The notes below the pieces were generated by a model. The model was not told the DNA's origin and ran no database searches. It saw nothing but the letters and a program-made list of their open reading frames with translations. The position numbers and the translations under genes were made by a program. Below are positions 1 through 11,400 of a stretch of DNA of 64,000 nucleotides, one piece after another; positions within the stretch are counted from its first letter, which is position 1, and each line of letters begins with the position of its first letter. The DNA lies in contig QANT01005191.1 of NCBI GenBank assembly GCA_003254885.1, positions 1 to 64,000 on the forward strand. The letters are read 5' to 3'. Source of the stretch: Purshia tridentata (taxonomy: Eukaryota > Streptophyta > Magnoliopsida > Rosales > Rosaceae).

Positions 1-1142
1 CTAAAAATTAACGTGATGTTCATTTTATTTAAATAAAATTACGTAATTTTAATAGATAAAACTCAAAAGCTATAATAGGTTGTATTGTTAATTAAAATGT
101 CTTAGTATAGCAAATTACATATAACTCAATAAAATATTTTAATATTACATAATAGTTACTATAAATTTTATTTTTCCACAAAAATTAATAAAATTTTCAA
201 ATTATATTTCATTTGAGTTATTAAGCCTAATCTACTTAATGTTGTCATGTATTTTAATAAGAACTTACACTGTTAATAATTTGATTGATTTTATATGAAT
301 CAAATTATTATAGGTTTGACAAATGATAGAATCAATCAGGCATGTGAAAAGGCTAATGAAAAAGTTCCCGCGTTTAGGGACCCAAGAAAAAACGCGTTTT
401 AACTTTATGATTTTATTTGTAGTGCATACAGCTTAAAGGGTTCCCCCAAACAATACTTGAGCTAAGCCTCCCTTCCTTTCTTTGTTTTCCTTTTTCTACT
501 TTTCAAAAGCATAAATATATGACATTACCACCATCACCTATTCATGAATTTTTCTTTGTGGGGGCTTCAGGAAGAAAAAATTATGAATTTGCTTTACGTT
601 GTCTTTTCTCTCACAGTATGCATGAATTCGCCATTGTTTATATTTATATATAATGTGAATTTATTCTTTAATACTTTTACAATTTAAATTTTTTGGACTC
701 CAATCATGTTTAAAACAATATTAATTTAAACTCTCATTCCGAACTCAAAATCTCAAATTCCCTTCCATTTATTTGTTAGTTTGAATAATGAAATTGCACC
801 TATACTATATATTGTTTGTGTTTATTTCTCTCTCCATATATGAGATGGGATAGCACGTACGTGAAGAATGATAGTAATTGCTCATTTATTTCTCAACTCA
901 ATGTTTAGAATTGTACAACAACAAAAAGCGCGCACACACGCATACACACATATATATATATATATATTTTTCAATGACTGAATACATGTTTTTCCAATCT
1001 TTTTTCTAAAACATTTTTGCAGAAAAGACGTGTCCTTATTTGATATTTAAGACTCGATAGCATAGAATATGATATGATAAAAATTAAATTCATGTGTATT
1101 CAAAGAAGATGAGAATATCTTTTAAATTTGAAAGAAGAAGAT

Positions 1143-1224
1143 GAGAAAAATATGGATTAATCATATTTTAAAGGGATTATTGGAAGATATACGTTCTTCA
1201 TTATGATTAATCCATTTTTTTCTC
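1143..1224. repeat. Imperfect hairpin, possible MITE remnant
   Basis: The arms around 1143-1164 and 1203-1224 are reverse complements over about 20 bases (core TATGGATTAATCAT against ATGATTAATCCA) with a loop of about 40 bases. The sequence just after the right arm (CAAGTTAGAA, then AATACACATAAAT) resembles sequence near 24860-24900, which suggests a dispersed repeat family. No clean target duplication was found. Confidence 0.35.
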
Positions 1225-4200
1225 AAGTTAGAAGTTTATTTCTTAAATACACATAAATCTAATAATTTATTTTATCCAATTCAATCTTAGACATCAAGTA
1301 AAGCCACAAAGCTTAAATTCATGGACTAAACCAACAAAAGCTAACGGCTAACCACTCTGAAATAGTGTGATGTACAAAAATTACTTTAAAAACGATGCAA
1401 TGTGAGCATGCCCATTATCTGCATGTTTGGTCTAAACCATACTTTTATAACCATCTCCATTGTTGGGGTGGTAGGCCATCGGACATATATGACGTACCAT
1501 CTTCCACGAGTGCAATTATTAGTGATTATTTGGTATTTATTTAAATTTGGCTTTTATTCTTGGCTAGGATATATATTATTATATATCCACATTGGCACAT
1601 TGTATATAATATAAACAGAGTTTTGAGGGAGCTAGCTAGGTATAAACAGAGTTTAGACCTCAATGTTTGGCCCATCCAGTTATATAATGTCATCATCTTT
1701 CAAACTTTTTTTTTTTTTTTAAGCAATAGGTGAATCATTTATTTCCTTAAAAAGATGGATCCCTCTATCTTCAGAAGGTGACTGTATTTTTTTAGTAGGA
1801 TGCATGTTTCTACTCTAGTACATGACTATATGGTAGATCAGATTAAGTAAGTTAATATGATCGATTGCACTAAATCAATTGAAAAAAGTCAGTAATCAAA
1901 TATATCATTGTTTACATTATTTAGATATATTTTCATTAAAAGACAGCTTCTGATGCACCCCAAAGGAGAATGATTTGAGGCAACTGGTGTCCTACCAACG
2001 AAGAATGAGTTGCTAGCTGCTACAATGATGAAAGAATCAGAAAAGAAGGCAAAAGAAATTGAGATTTGAGGATCTTAGTCGATCAACATACGCTTAAATT
2101 GGTTCATGGCAGGTGAATATAGCTCAATGAAAATAAATGGAGCTAAAGTATTTGTTCACATGACATAAAGAAGAAGCAATTAAACTGAGTTGCTTATAAT
2201 ATATAAGATTACAAGATGATGAGAGTCGTACCCTAATTGTAGATATGGAATCCATATATATATAAAGGATGGTGATGAGTCAAGCAAGTGCAGCCCCCAA
2301 GAAAATAGTAAAATTTAACTTGAACTGGATATATACATAGTATGATAGTTTTGAGAGGTTTAATTTGAAGTAAATATATGCATTTAGCATATGAATTGCG
2401 TTTAATTCTAATAACAACATGTCAAATTTAGTAATTTACCATATGACACTAGAGTTAAGGATGCTTTTCTCCTATGGAAAGAAGATGCGAAATGGATGCG
2501 AAAGGAGATACTACACTAATACCGAAATATAACGCTACGTCTCATCTATTTTTATTTTCACATTATTTCCACTTTTTTCTTTTTTTTCCGCTTGAGAAAA
2601 GTTCTCTTAGAGTCCATAACATGTGATGGGAAAATTTAATAAGTTTTTGATGGGGATGAAAAGATCAAAATTTTGTCGAAGATATATATGAAGAAAAATC
2701 AAAGATGCAGAGCTAGATTTATGTTGATCTATGACATGCATTTCACATGAAAAGCTGTACGAGAATGACAACACAACTAGCTTGTTTCTGTATGTCTTGT
2801 TTCAAAACGAACATTGATTACAAGTTCACGACGTATATATCACCAAATCTGCATAATGGGATTGTGTTTGGTATGAGTAGGCATCTCATGTGTGTGTGAG
2901 ATAGACTGATGCCCCTCTCTCAGATATACTTTCTTTCTGATTTTTTTGGTGCCCCTCCTTCATAAGGTTATTCTTGACACGCAACAAGTGTAAGTAATAA
3001 ATAACTTAGCCCACACGCTACAATGATCTACTTTAGTAAAATGTGTGCAACACAGGACCTATTTAGCGCTTTATTCTTCGAGTGTCAAGCAAATGTTACT
3101 GTCAGTTAGTGACAATTATTGCTACTATGCAACAATAGCTATTTGAACTGCATAAAAATAATATTTATAGATATACTTTATGTCTTTCCTTACACAAACA
3201 TGTCAAAAACTAATGAAACCAACATAAAATATAAAATTCAAGTTTATGAAGTCACATGAATCCACTCATGTTATAAAGTAAAAATGATTATTACTTATTG
3301 CCACTGTGTGGCAATTTCTCCAATATTTTTTTTTAAAAAACACTCCAAATAATAAGTTATAATGTGAGTTTATTTGTCAAAAAGTAGATTTATTAATTTG
3401 TTATTGCAAATTTTTAGATAAATTTATTTATCATTAAAGGATGTAAAACAAACTTTAGAATCATTAACTTGAAAAATTATAATTATCAATTCAAACACAT
3501 ATTATATTTTAACTAAATTATGTTGCCACTTAATACTGTGACATGACATAAACGGTCTTACACAAATTCTTTTCATACCAAAAATATCTAAAGCAATGTC
3601 TTTATTTTGCCATAAGGTTCGGTCAGGCCAAAAAAAACTGGTCCAAATGGCCAATTGATAAGTGGGCCATTGAGTCACAACTGAAACATAATTTGGTTTA
3701 AGGGGGCCTTCATTATTTATGGTAAAAGGTGGACCAAGTTTAGTGTTTATTTAAGGCAGTTGGAGGAGTAGACAAAATTGTTGTTCCTTATAGACAAAGG
3801 CATCTTCATTGTACTAGAATATAATTATCTAATAAAAAGGGTATTCAATCTCATAATTCTTTACTTTATTATCTATATATATATCTTATTCAGTTTCTTT
3901 TACGTACCCCTTATTAGTTTATTTTCTAAAGAGGCCCCAATACTCAATTAGAGATGACCTTTCAATCTTTCATAGTCGATCTATTCGAGTTTGCAACTTT
4001 GAATCTTTTATTTATGTTTTATTTAGAATATTATATATGCTTACATTTAAAAAGTGGGGGTCAAACACTGAACCTTAAACTCTAAAACTTAACTTTAACC
4101 TCAAAACCACATCATTTCGGTCATAGGCACAAATTTTTAATTTTTTTAAATTTACATGATGGTGTGATTAATCCATCTATTCAAATTATAATATTCATAA

Positions 4201-5087
4201 AATTATTAATATTTAAAACTTTAATCCTTAAAAAATATTTTTCATAAAATTGTGCAAATGATATAATTTGAGAAGAGTGGTCACACCGCCACATAATGTT
4301 ATCATCCCACACAACACAAAGGTTTTTGCATAAGAGAAGCACAATATTAATACAAACATATATATATATATATATATGTTTGAGGGTACTATTTCAAGAT
4401 ATTATGGCATGCAAATAGGCAAAACAGCAAATTATTACAAAGGTTAATTACATATAGTTTTGATTGTTTAGTCGTACTAGCTCATTCATGGGGATTGTTA
4501 TTTTGATTGAAATATAATATAGATGAAATCAGTCTTAAAGCACATACATAATTAAAGTAGTATATGTATATTGTTGTGAATGAAGAGGTAGCTGCCACAC
4601 TGCATAGTCTGCATGCATTAACCTGATATGTACATTTTTCTGGTGCAGTCACATTCACACTTGATGTAGTTCGATCGGTGCCATGCCACTATGTTTATTC
4701 AATTGCCAGCTTAAATAATTGTTTTCTCTGCTTTGTTGCTTCTCTGTCTGTTTCATCTTTTTGACCAGCACGTACAGGAAACAGCAATTAATGTCCTAAT
4801 GTGTCTCTTATATATTAATCTATGTATTATTTATTCTATAGAATGCATATATATATGCTTTGTTGAAAATATATAAATAAAGACATATAAGAAGATAAAA
4901 AGGCATGCATATATGGTCTTCTCTTCGGGTCCCAAACCATGATTCCCTTCGATCTCTATAGTACGTGTATCTTATATATATATTTGAGTCCAACAGCCTT
5001 CCTCTTTACGCTCCAAGGCACGTGCACTTTGAATCGATCTAATTTAAGCAAAAAAGAAAAAGAATTGTGCCCTAAGTGTTGTGTGCT

Positions 5088-5090
<3 letters not shown>

Positions 5091-5125
<35 letters not shown>
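5091..5125 (+). repeat. GA dinucleotide microsatellite
   Basis: An uninterrupted run of about seventeen GA units. GA/CT runs are common in 5' flanks of plant genes, but no gene start follows here. Confidence 0.8.
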
Positions 5126-5129
<4 letters not shown>

Positions 5130-5647
5130 AGGGAAATGCCAGGTAATTGCATGCATGGTCTACATTAGTTTTGGTCATGAGCTCAACTTTATGCTTTTTT
5201 CATTGAAGAAGATCGAGCAGGGAACATGCAATTCAAAAAGAGTGGTAAGCTTGAGCTCTATATCTTTTTATTTTTTTAATTATGTTAGTTATTTCCAAAG
5301 AATATTTAACCAATTGGATCGAGCAGAGTGTGTGTGAAAGAGGGCTTAAGCCGTTTTCTTTGACACTTGTGTTATGCGCTATTGCATTATTCACCATACA
5401 GGAAGTTGATGCATAAGTCGTATTTGAGGGTCCAAATAGAAAAAGATAGAGCGCTATGATGTTAACAATACTAGAATTTTCAAACAAAAATGACTGATCA
5501 ACAAAATGCATGTTTTCCAAATTTTAGCTATAAATTATATAAAGTAGAAAATGATACGACATCAAATAAAAAACGATAAGCACTTTTTTTTAGGACCACT
5601 CGCCCGCAAATGCAATGCAAATCAACTAATTGGAAAGATTTATTTTT

Positions 5648-7106
5648 AGTAAATTTTTCTAAACCCCCAAATCACAAAAAAATTTTCCTAAGCTCCCACC
5701 CATTTAGAAACTCTTCCAAAACCCCCTAAAACTTATAATACCTTATTTACCCCTCTGACGCACTCTGACGCAGGTGCTGAAGCGCGCTGACCTGTGCACT
5801 GACGCGTGCACTGACGCGAGCCCAGTGTAACTGTATTTCTGAAATACAGTTACACTGAAACTGAATATTAAAAAACAATTACACTGAAACTGAATTTCAA
5901 AAATACAATTACACTCCAAAAGTAACTATAAATAAATACACTATTTTTTTTAAACAAAAAAATGCAGCTCCATAAAAAAAGTTACACCTTAACTAAACCC
6001 GACTGAACAAACAGTTACACCTTCGTTAAACAAAATAGTTACACCTTCATTAAAAAATCTAAATTCAGTTTCACTAAAAATAGTTTCACTTCAGTAAAAT
6101 TATTTTTAGTGAAATTGAAATCAACAACATTCAAACCCTAGGCTATGTAGTCCGATCTCAAACTCAAATTCTAAGTTACGTTGCCATCGTCGTCCCAAGT
6201 TGTTTCCACCTGCAAATTTAATTTCATAGTTTTAGTAGATTCAGTGAAATTAAATTAAATTTCAATAAACTCAAATTCAGTTTCTTAAACTAAAATACAT
6301 GCCATCAAAATCATATTCCATTAAAATTAAATTTTCATAAGCCCCGAACAACTCCAGCACCACCTCTCCTAAATCTTCCGCAGCCACCACACTAGCTTAA
6401 TCAAGCTACTCGGCGCCAACCTCTCCGACAGCAACTACTTCGTCCTTTAAGTCAACCTCGCCGACTGTTTTCGAAACCCCAGATCCAAGCTTCTTCGTGC
6501 TCGATCGAGCCACTGCTCCGGCCTCGACTCCAGCTTCCACAACGACATCAAAATCTCAAGCATAATCATTTCTGAAAACCATACCTCTAAGGCTAGAAGC
6601 TGCCACATCAACTCCAGCCAAGATCTGCCAAGCATAATCGTTCAACTGCGATCGGAGCATGCCGTCGTCGTTCGAGCTAGAGATGCTTACAGAAATGAGG
6701 TGAGGTGCGACGCCGGCCAAAGGAGGAAGTGTTTAGCTACGATAGGAGCCGGCAATGTCACCGTCGTTCGATCTAGAGGTGGACTGCAACTATATGATGA
6801 TGAGATAAAGGTGCGACGCCGGCCAAAGGAGCTTGCAAAGGAGAAAGAGGGAGCTAACCATAGGGGGAAAAAGAGAGAGAGAGAGAGAGAAGCAAACCAA
6901 AGGTTACATAGAAAGAGAAAAGAAAAAAGAAAACAGGGTAAAATTGGAATTTTATAAAAAAGATGGTCAACTGTAAATGGGTGGAGGTTGACTAGGGGGT
7001 TTAGGAAAATATTAAGTGTAAAATTGGGGGTTTTGAGAGTGTTTGATTTTGGGTGGAGGTGAAAAGAGAATCTATCTCTAATTAGGGGGTTAGTAAACAT
7101 TTACAT
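5648..7106. mobile_element. Non-autonomous Mutator-like element, about 1.46 kb
   Basis: The insertion is delimited by comparison with the uninterrupted copy at 7213-7411. The flanks carry a target duplication of about 10 bp (ATTTATTTTT), within the 9-11 bp typical of Mutator-like elements. The left end (GTAAATTTTTCTAAACCCCC) and the reverse complement of the right end (GTAAATGTTTACTAACCCCC) are imperfect terminal inverted repeats, and CCACCCATTT and AAACCCCC blocks recur subterminally in mirror positions. The interior has CTGACGC repeats (5756-5820), a perfect 17-bp palindrome (5823-5857), TTACACTGAAACTG-type repeats, and a GC-richer part (6350-6960) containing a short direct repeat around GTGCGACGCCGGCCAAAGGA. 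No transposase is visible. The GC-rich interior could be a captured gene fragment (Pack-MULE), but I recognise no protein. Confidence 0.7.
5823..5857. repeat. Perfect 17-bp inverted repeat with 1-nt spacer
   Basis: CAGTGTAACTGTATTTC at 5823-5839 is followed by one T and then its exact reverse complement at 5841-5857. It lies inside the Mutator-like element and could extrude as a cruciform; nearby TTACACTGAAACTG motifs look derived from it. Confidence 0.85.
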
Positions 7107-7411
7107 ATTTATTTTTTAGGTCACTTTTTTAAAAAATTCATTCCTATAAAAATGACTCAAATCAAAAGATTGTGCTTTTAAATACCGTTTATCCATTAAA
7201 TCTTAATTGACAAGAAAATGATACGACATCAAATAAAAAACGATAAGGACTTTTTTTTAGGACCACTCGCCCGCAAATGCAATGCAAAAATCAACTAATT
7301 GGAAAGATTTATTTTTTAGGTCACTTTTTAAAAAAATTCATTCCTATAAAAATGACTCAAATCAAAAGATTGTGCATTTAAATACCGTTTATCCATTAAA
7401 TCTTAATTGAC

Positions 7412-8486
7412 GAGGGTGATAGATGATCATTGAAAAACAAGCTGTTTAAAATTAAATTTATATGCGATTAATAAGCAAAGCTTAATCAACGCGAAGCTTC
7501 GTAAGACTAACGATTTTCGTAAACTTGTTGCAAAAGTGGAAGCATGCAAAAATTATATGAAAACCAAAAGGCGAAAGCGATAATGAGCTTTAAATTATTT
7601 CATGATGGTCCTTACAAAGAGGGTCCATACATGATACATCTAATGAAGTAATTATTTGTGGGGGAGTTCTCATACAAATTAAGTAGGCCTAATTGGGCTT
7701 CGAGGTCAAGGTCATTGGGCCTTTTAATTTGAAGTTAGAAAACAATAGGAAAGTGGGCCCAAAGAAAACAATAGGTCCGTAGATTTACACCAAAGTTATG
7801 CTTTTAAATGTGTTTTTAAAAAGGTTTAGGCTATTTAGACCGTCTTTTATTGTTGAGTTGACCACTTTTGGACTATTCGATAATAGTCTATTAAAATGTT
7901 TGTGTTATTTCGATGACCAACTACCGAACTTTTTTGTATATTTTAGTAAAAGGATAAAATAGAAAAAGTTAATCCAAAATATATTATGATGGTCAACTTA
8001 ATAATTAAATATGGTTGTAATAGCCTGAGTCTTTTAAAAATCAACTGGTTATTAATTATAGTATTTTTCTTCAAAATTTTGAAGAGGTCTTAAATTCGAA
8101 TCCTCACTCCAACAAAAAAAGTGTGTTTAATTCATGCAAATCCAATAGCATGTGGGCCTTGTATTCGAATGGGTTGAGCCCTATAATAATGGGTTTATGA
8201 TTATGAGCCATGGGCTATGGCCCATAGTATACCTACAAAGCAGGTGGGCCATGGCCCATAGCATATGCACAAGGTGGTGGGCCTTGTTCTGCAAAGCTGA
8301 AGAAAGCCCATAATAGTTCTTCTTCTTCTTCTTCCCATTGCCATTCGCTGTCCAATTCCTCAACACCTACCGCATCACTTTCTGAAACTCCCACCTGTAC
8401 ATTACATAATCATCATCAGACCAAACATTCGATCAACGATCAAAAACTCCTTTTATGGTCGATAATTGCGAAGAAGCTCAGTCACC
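7412..8486. other. Intergenic region upstream of the LRR-WD40 gene
   Basis: Contains one hAT-like MITE (7823-8031), a tRNA-box-B-like motif (ATTCGAATCC near 8095-8104) of the kind left by old SINEs, and two palindromic GGCCATGGCC-type motifs near 8207-8262. The last 200 bases before the ATG at 8487 presumably hold the 5' UTR and promoter; a CTT run lies at about 8318-8335. Confidence 0.5.
7823..8031. mobile_element. hAT-like MITE, copy 1
   Basis: About 209 bp flanked by TTTTAAAA on both sides (8-bp target duplication). The left end reads GGTTTAGGCTATTTAGACC and the reverse complement of the right end GACTCAGGCTATTACAACC. The interior shares GATAATAGTCTA, AAAATGTTTGTGTTATTTCG and GTCAACTTAATAATT with the copy at 51204-51434, showing one repeat family. 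Confidence 0.6.
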
Positions 8487-11400
8487 ATGGCAATCGACAT
8501 CCCAACCTTGGAAGAGAGGTTAGCAGACTCAGCACCCTTTCATTCACTTCTCTTCTTTCTACGTTTTCATTTCCTTGTCAAAATATATGATGAAATTTTG
8601 CTTGGTAAAACTATTTAATCTATTGCTCATCTTTGAGTTTAGTAGTTTTTATTGTTATATGTTGGAAATGCTATTCTTAACGTCCATATTTTGCTTAGTA
8701 AATATTTGGTCTTTTTTTTATTTAATAATTATTATTATTTTGTCTGCAGGTATATAAATTCTTGCAGGAGGCACTATGTGCTACCTAATACAGCAATTCT
8801 CTCTGTGCTCTTCAAGGTCAGTGATGACTATTATTCTACTGTTTCTTTTTAATGATGAATTATTGATTTCTTCATTTTTAAAGGGGTGTTTTTTTTTCCT
8901 TTTAAATCATTTGAAAAGGAGCTGTCTGAAACAGTGAAACTAGTTGCTTTATAGAATTAGGAATTTCTTTCTTCGTTAAAATGAGTACTGTATAATTTAG
9001 ATGTGTATAACAGGCTGGGCTGACATGAGCATGCATGTTTAAAATGAGCATGGTTTGAAACATTATGAGTTATGATTGTCAAAATATTTTGTCCGTCTAT
9101 CCGTCACATGACTAATATTGTTAAAAAATCACAACTCTAAGAGATTGCTGTGATCGATTAAAGTGTTATATTGTTATTAAAAAGAAGTAAAATAAGTGGA
9201 AGGACACAAATCTAGTGAAACTGGACATATAGGAAACTCCAAATCGAAAATCAAGAAAGCAAAAAGGGTCAAGAGAATACATAACTTGGCAATCCCGAAC
9301 ATGCAAGCATAGAACTCTGCAGCAAAATTTGGAATAGAATTCCACCTAGAATATTGTGCTAAGTGCCATAACTAGCCAAGTCAGCCACTCTATCGCTCTT
9401 ACAGTAGATATGAGAAAACTGGAAATTCATACTATTGTGAAGTTTTCCTGCACTTACGGTGGAAACTTTAAGGTATTAGTAACTATAATAGGTAGGTTAT
9501 AGTAGGATTCTTGATCTGATGTTTTACTTTCTTTTTATTATTCAGGCAGAGGTTAAAAAGTCTTGCCATGAGCTATGTAGCTTGGAGATTTCACTGGACC
9601 ACCTTAAGGATACTGATTTCCCTCCACTTCTTGATTTATTTATGGAAATTGATGCTTCTGAAATTGAAGCGGTTGACATACGCAATGAATCATTGCATGC
9701 TTTGAATGGAAATTATGCTTTGTTGTTGCTGCGTGCTATCAATCAAAAGCTTCGAGTTGTTGATCTACAAGATTTGTCATTTGGAAAGGATTTCTTGCGG
9801 TATATACTGGTGTTTGTTTTAATTGGATTTGTTTTAATGGTCTTATTCTAAATTTTTTACATGATATATCCTTTGTACACTCACTTCCATAGTAATAGTT
9901 GAATACGAGGACTTAGAGAGGCAACGACGAGCAGGAATTTTTTATTTTTTACATACATATTTTTTTTCCTTATTTCCCGTCTCATTAACATCTTAACTTG
10001 GTTACATGCACTACATATTAGCCAGTTAGTAGGCGACTTGCAGCTATCTGTCATTTGTACTATCTAGCAGTTATTGAGTTTGATCAGTTCCATTGGTGAT
10101 GTCTCCTTGATCAAAACTGGAAAGACTAGGAAGATCACAGGCATGTATTGACTTTCATACATGTTCGATGATAAAACTAGAATCAGATGTTCTGCGATAA
10201 AATCTCAAAATATAATTGTTTTGGACCTGGTTTCTCTTCTTCCTTCCATTTCTTGAGATTCCTTTATATTGAAATTGTTATCATTGTAATTACAGTTGTT
10301 ATTGCCTTCTTTGTGTTGAATTGTGTAGAGTAATGTCTATTGTTTAGTTGCTTAGAGAAATATTGGATAGATGGATGTATATTTCTAAATCAAGATGATA
10401 TACATATGTAAATGACTTGTTACACTAATTAGAGTTTTATTATTAGGGATCTTTCTCAGAGAGGTTTGACGTGCCAAGTTTTAACCTTGAGGTCTTCACA
10501 TTTCCGGAAGCTCAATATGATGGGCGAGTTCATGAAGATGCACACCCTTAACCTTGACTTTAGTACTTCCCTCACTAGTTTTCAGGAGGACTGTTTCACT
10601 TGCATGCCCAATCTGATGTCTCTCTCTCTCTGTGAGACAAGAGTGGTAAATCTTTGGACAACTGTTGCTGCACTTTCTAAACTCCCTTCTTTGGTTGAAC
10701 TTCGGTTTCAGAATTGGTCGTGCTGCAATGGCGTTGGGCCTTATTCTGCATCACCTAGTGGGAAGTCAGATGACAAGACTGATTCCAATCAGCCAAACAT
10801 TGTTCATTATGGTGGAGGGTCATCCATGAATATTGGGGAACTAACATATCAGAACTCAAGCACAGAGGAGGTGCTTATGAATATGTTTATGCTTAATAAT
10901 GTGGTTATAAATGATGATGTCCAAAACATGGCTGAGGATTCATCAGATGATAGTGAACTAGACTTTTCAAGTCCCCTGCAAGAGCATGGTTCTGCGGAGC
11001 TATTATCAAATGTTTTCTCAGGGTGGAATGGACAGTTTACTCCACATAATGAGGTAATAACATGGACTTTTTCATTAGATTATGTCTTGACTGGTGTTAG
11101 TGGGAAATTTTTTAGCAGATTTGTGACTGTAGAAAATTATTTTTCATGCAGAAATCATAGTAACTGATTAATTTAATGGCATATAAAGTATATATTGTAG
11201 GATTTTGGTAAATTCTCTTTTGAAGTGATTAGATGCAAATGTTTTTCTAAAAATATATTTCTTATAATCATCATCACAACGACATTATTATTTTTTTAGC
11301 AGCCAGCTACATCCTTTCTGAAACCTTAGTAATTGGTTTGATGTCCTAGTAAATAATCATAATACAATTACAATTCTACATAGTTATAATGTTGGCTTGA

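Larger units (their letters stand above)
1..5545. other. AT-rich intergenic region, no gene recognised
   Basis: No open frame in this stretch looks like a protein I know and none can be joined by splice sites into a convincing gene. It holds low-complexity AT tracts, a CA/TA microsatellite near 934-967, TA runs near 4358-4378, a GA dinucleotide run at about 5091-5125 and a small hairpin at 1143-1224. It may contain remote promoter sequence or old unrecognisable transposons. Confidence 0.6.
5546..7411. repeat. Tandem duplication (unit about 200 bp), first copy split by a transposon
   Basis: Segment A (5546-5647, starting AGAAAATGATACGAC) recurs at 7213-7317. Segment B (7107-7211, containing GGTCACTTTTTTAAAA and ending TCTTAATTGAC) recurs at about 7311-7411. 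The order is therefore A, insert, B, A, B. The second A-B is contiguous and represents the uninterrupted site. The copies differ by only a few substitutions and run-length changes. Confidence 0.85.

Noticed and set aside
355-410. Short inverted repeat with CGCGTTT and AAACGCG arms
   Set aside because: The arms are only 6-7 bases each with mismatched spacers; chance is sufficient in this AT-rich context.
434-470. GGTTCCCCCAAAC followed by ACTTGAG, resembling the complement of a miR395-type sequence
   Set aside because: There is an insertion relative to the miRNA complement, and I found no opposite arm nearby that could make a hairpin precursor.
6447-7100. Open frames on both strands inside the Mutator-like element (up to 137 aa)
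   Set aside because: They are low-complexity translations of pyrimidine-rich DNA with no recognisable domain, and they run through the element's terminal region.
8181-8366. 61-aa minus-strand open frame upstream of the WD40 gene
   Set aside because: It is explained by the palindromic GGCCATGGCC motifs and the CTT run; no domain or conserved start context.
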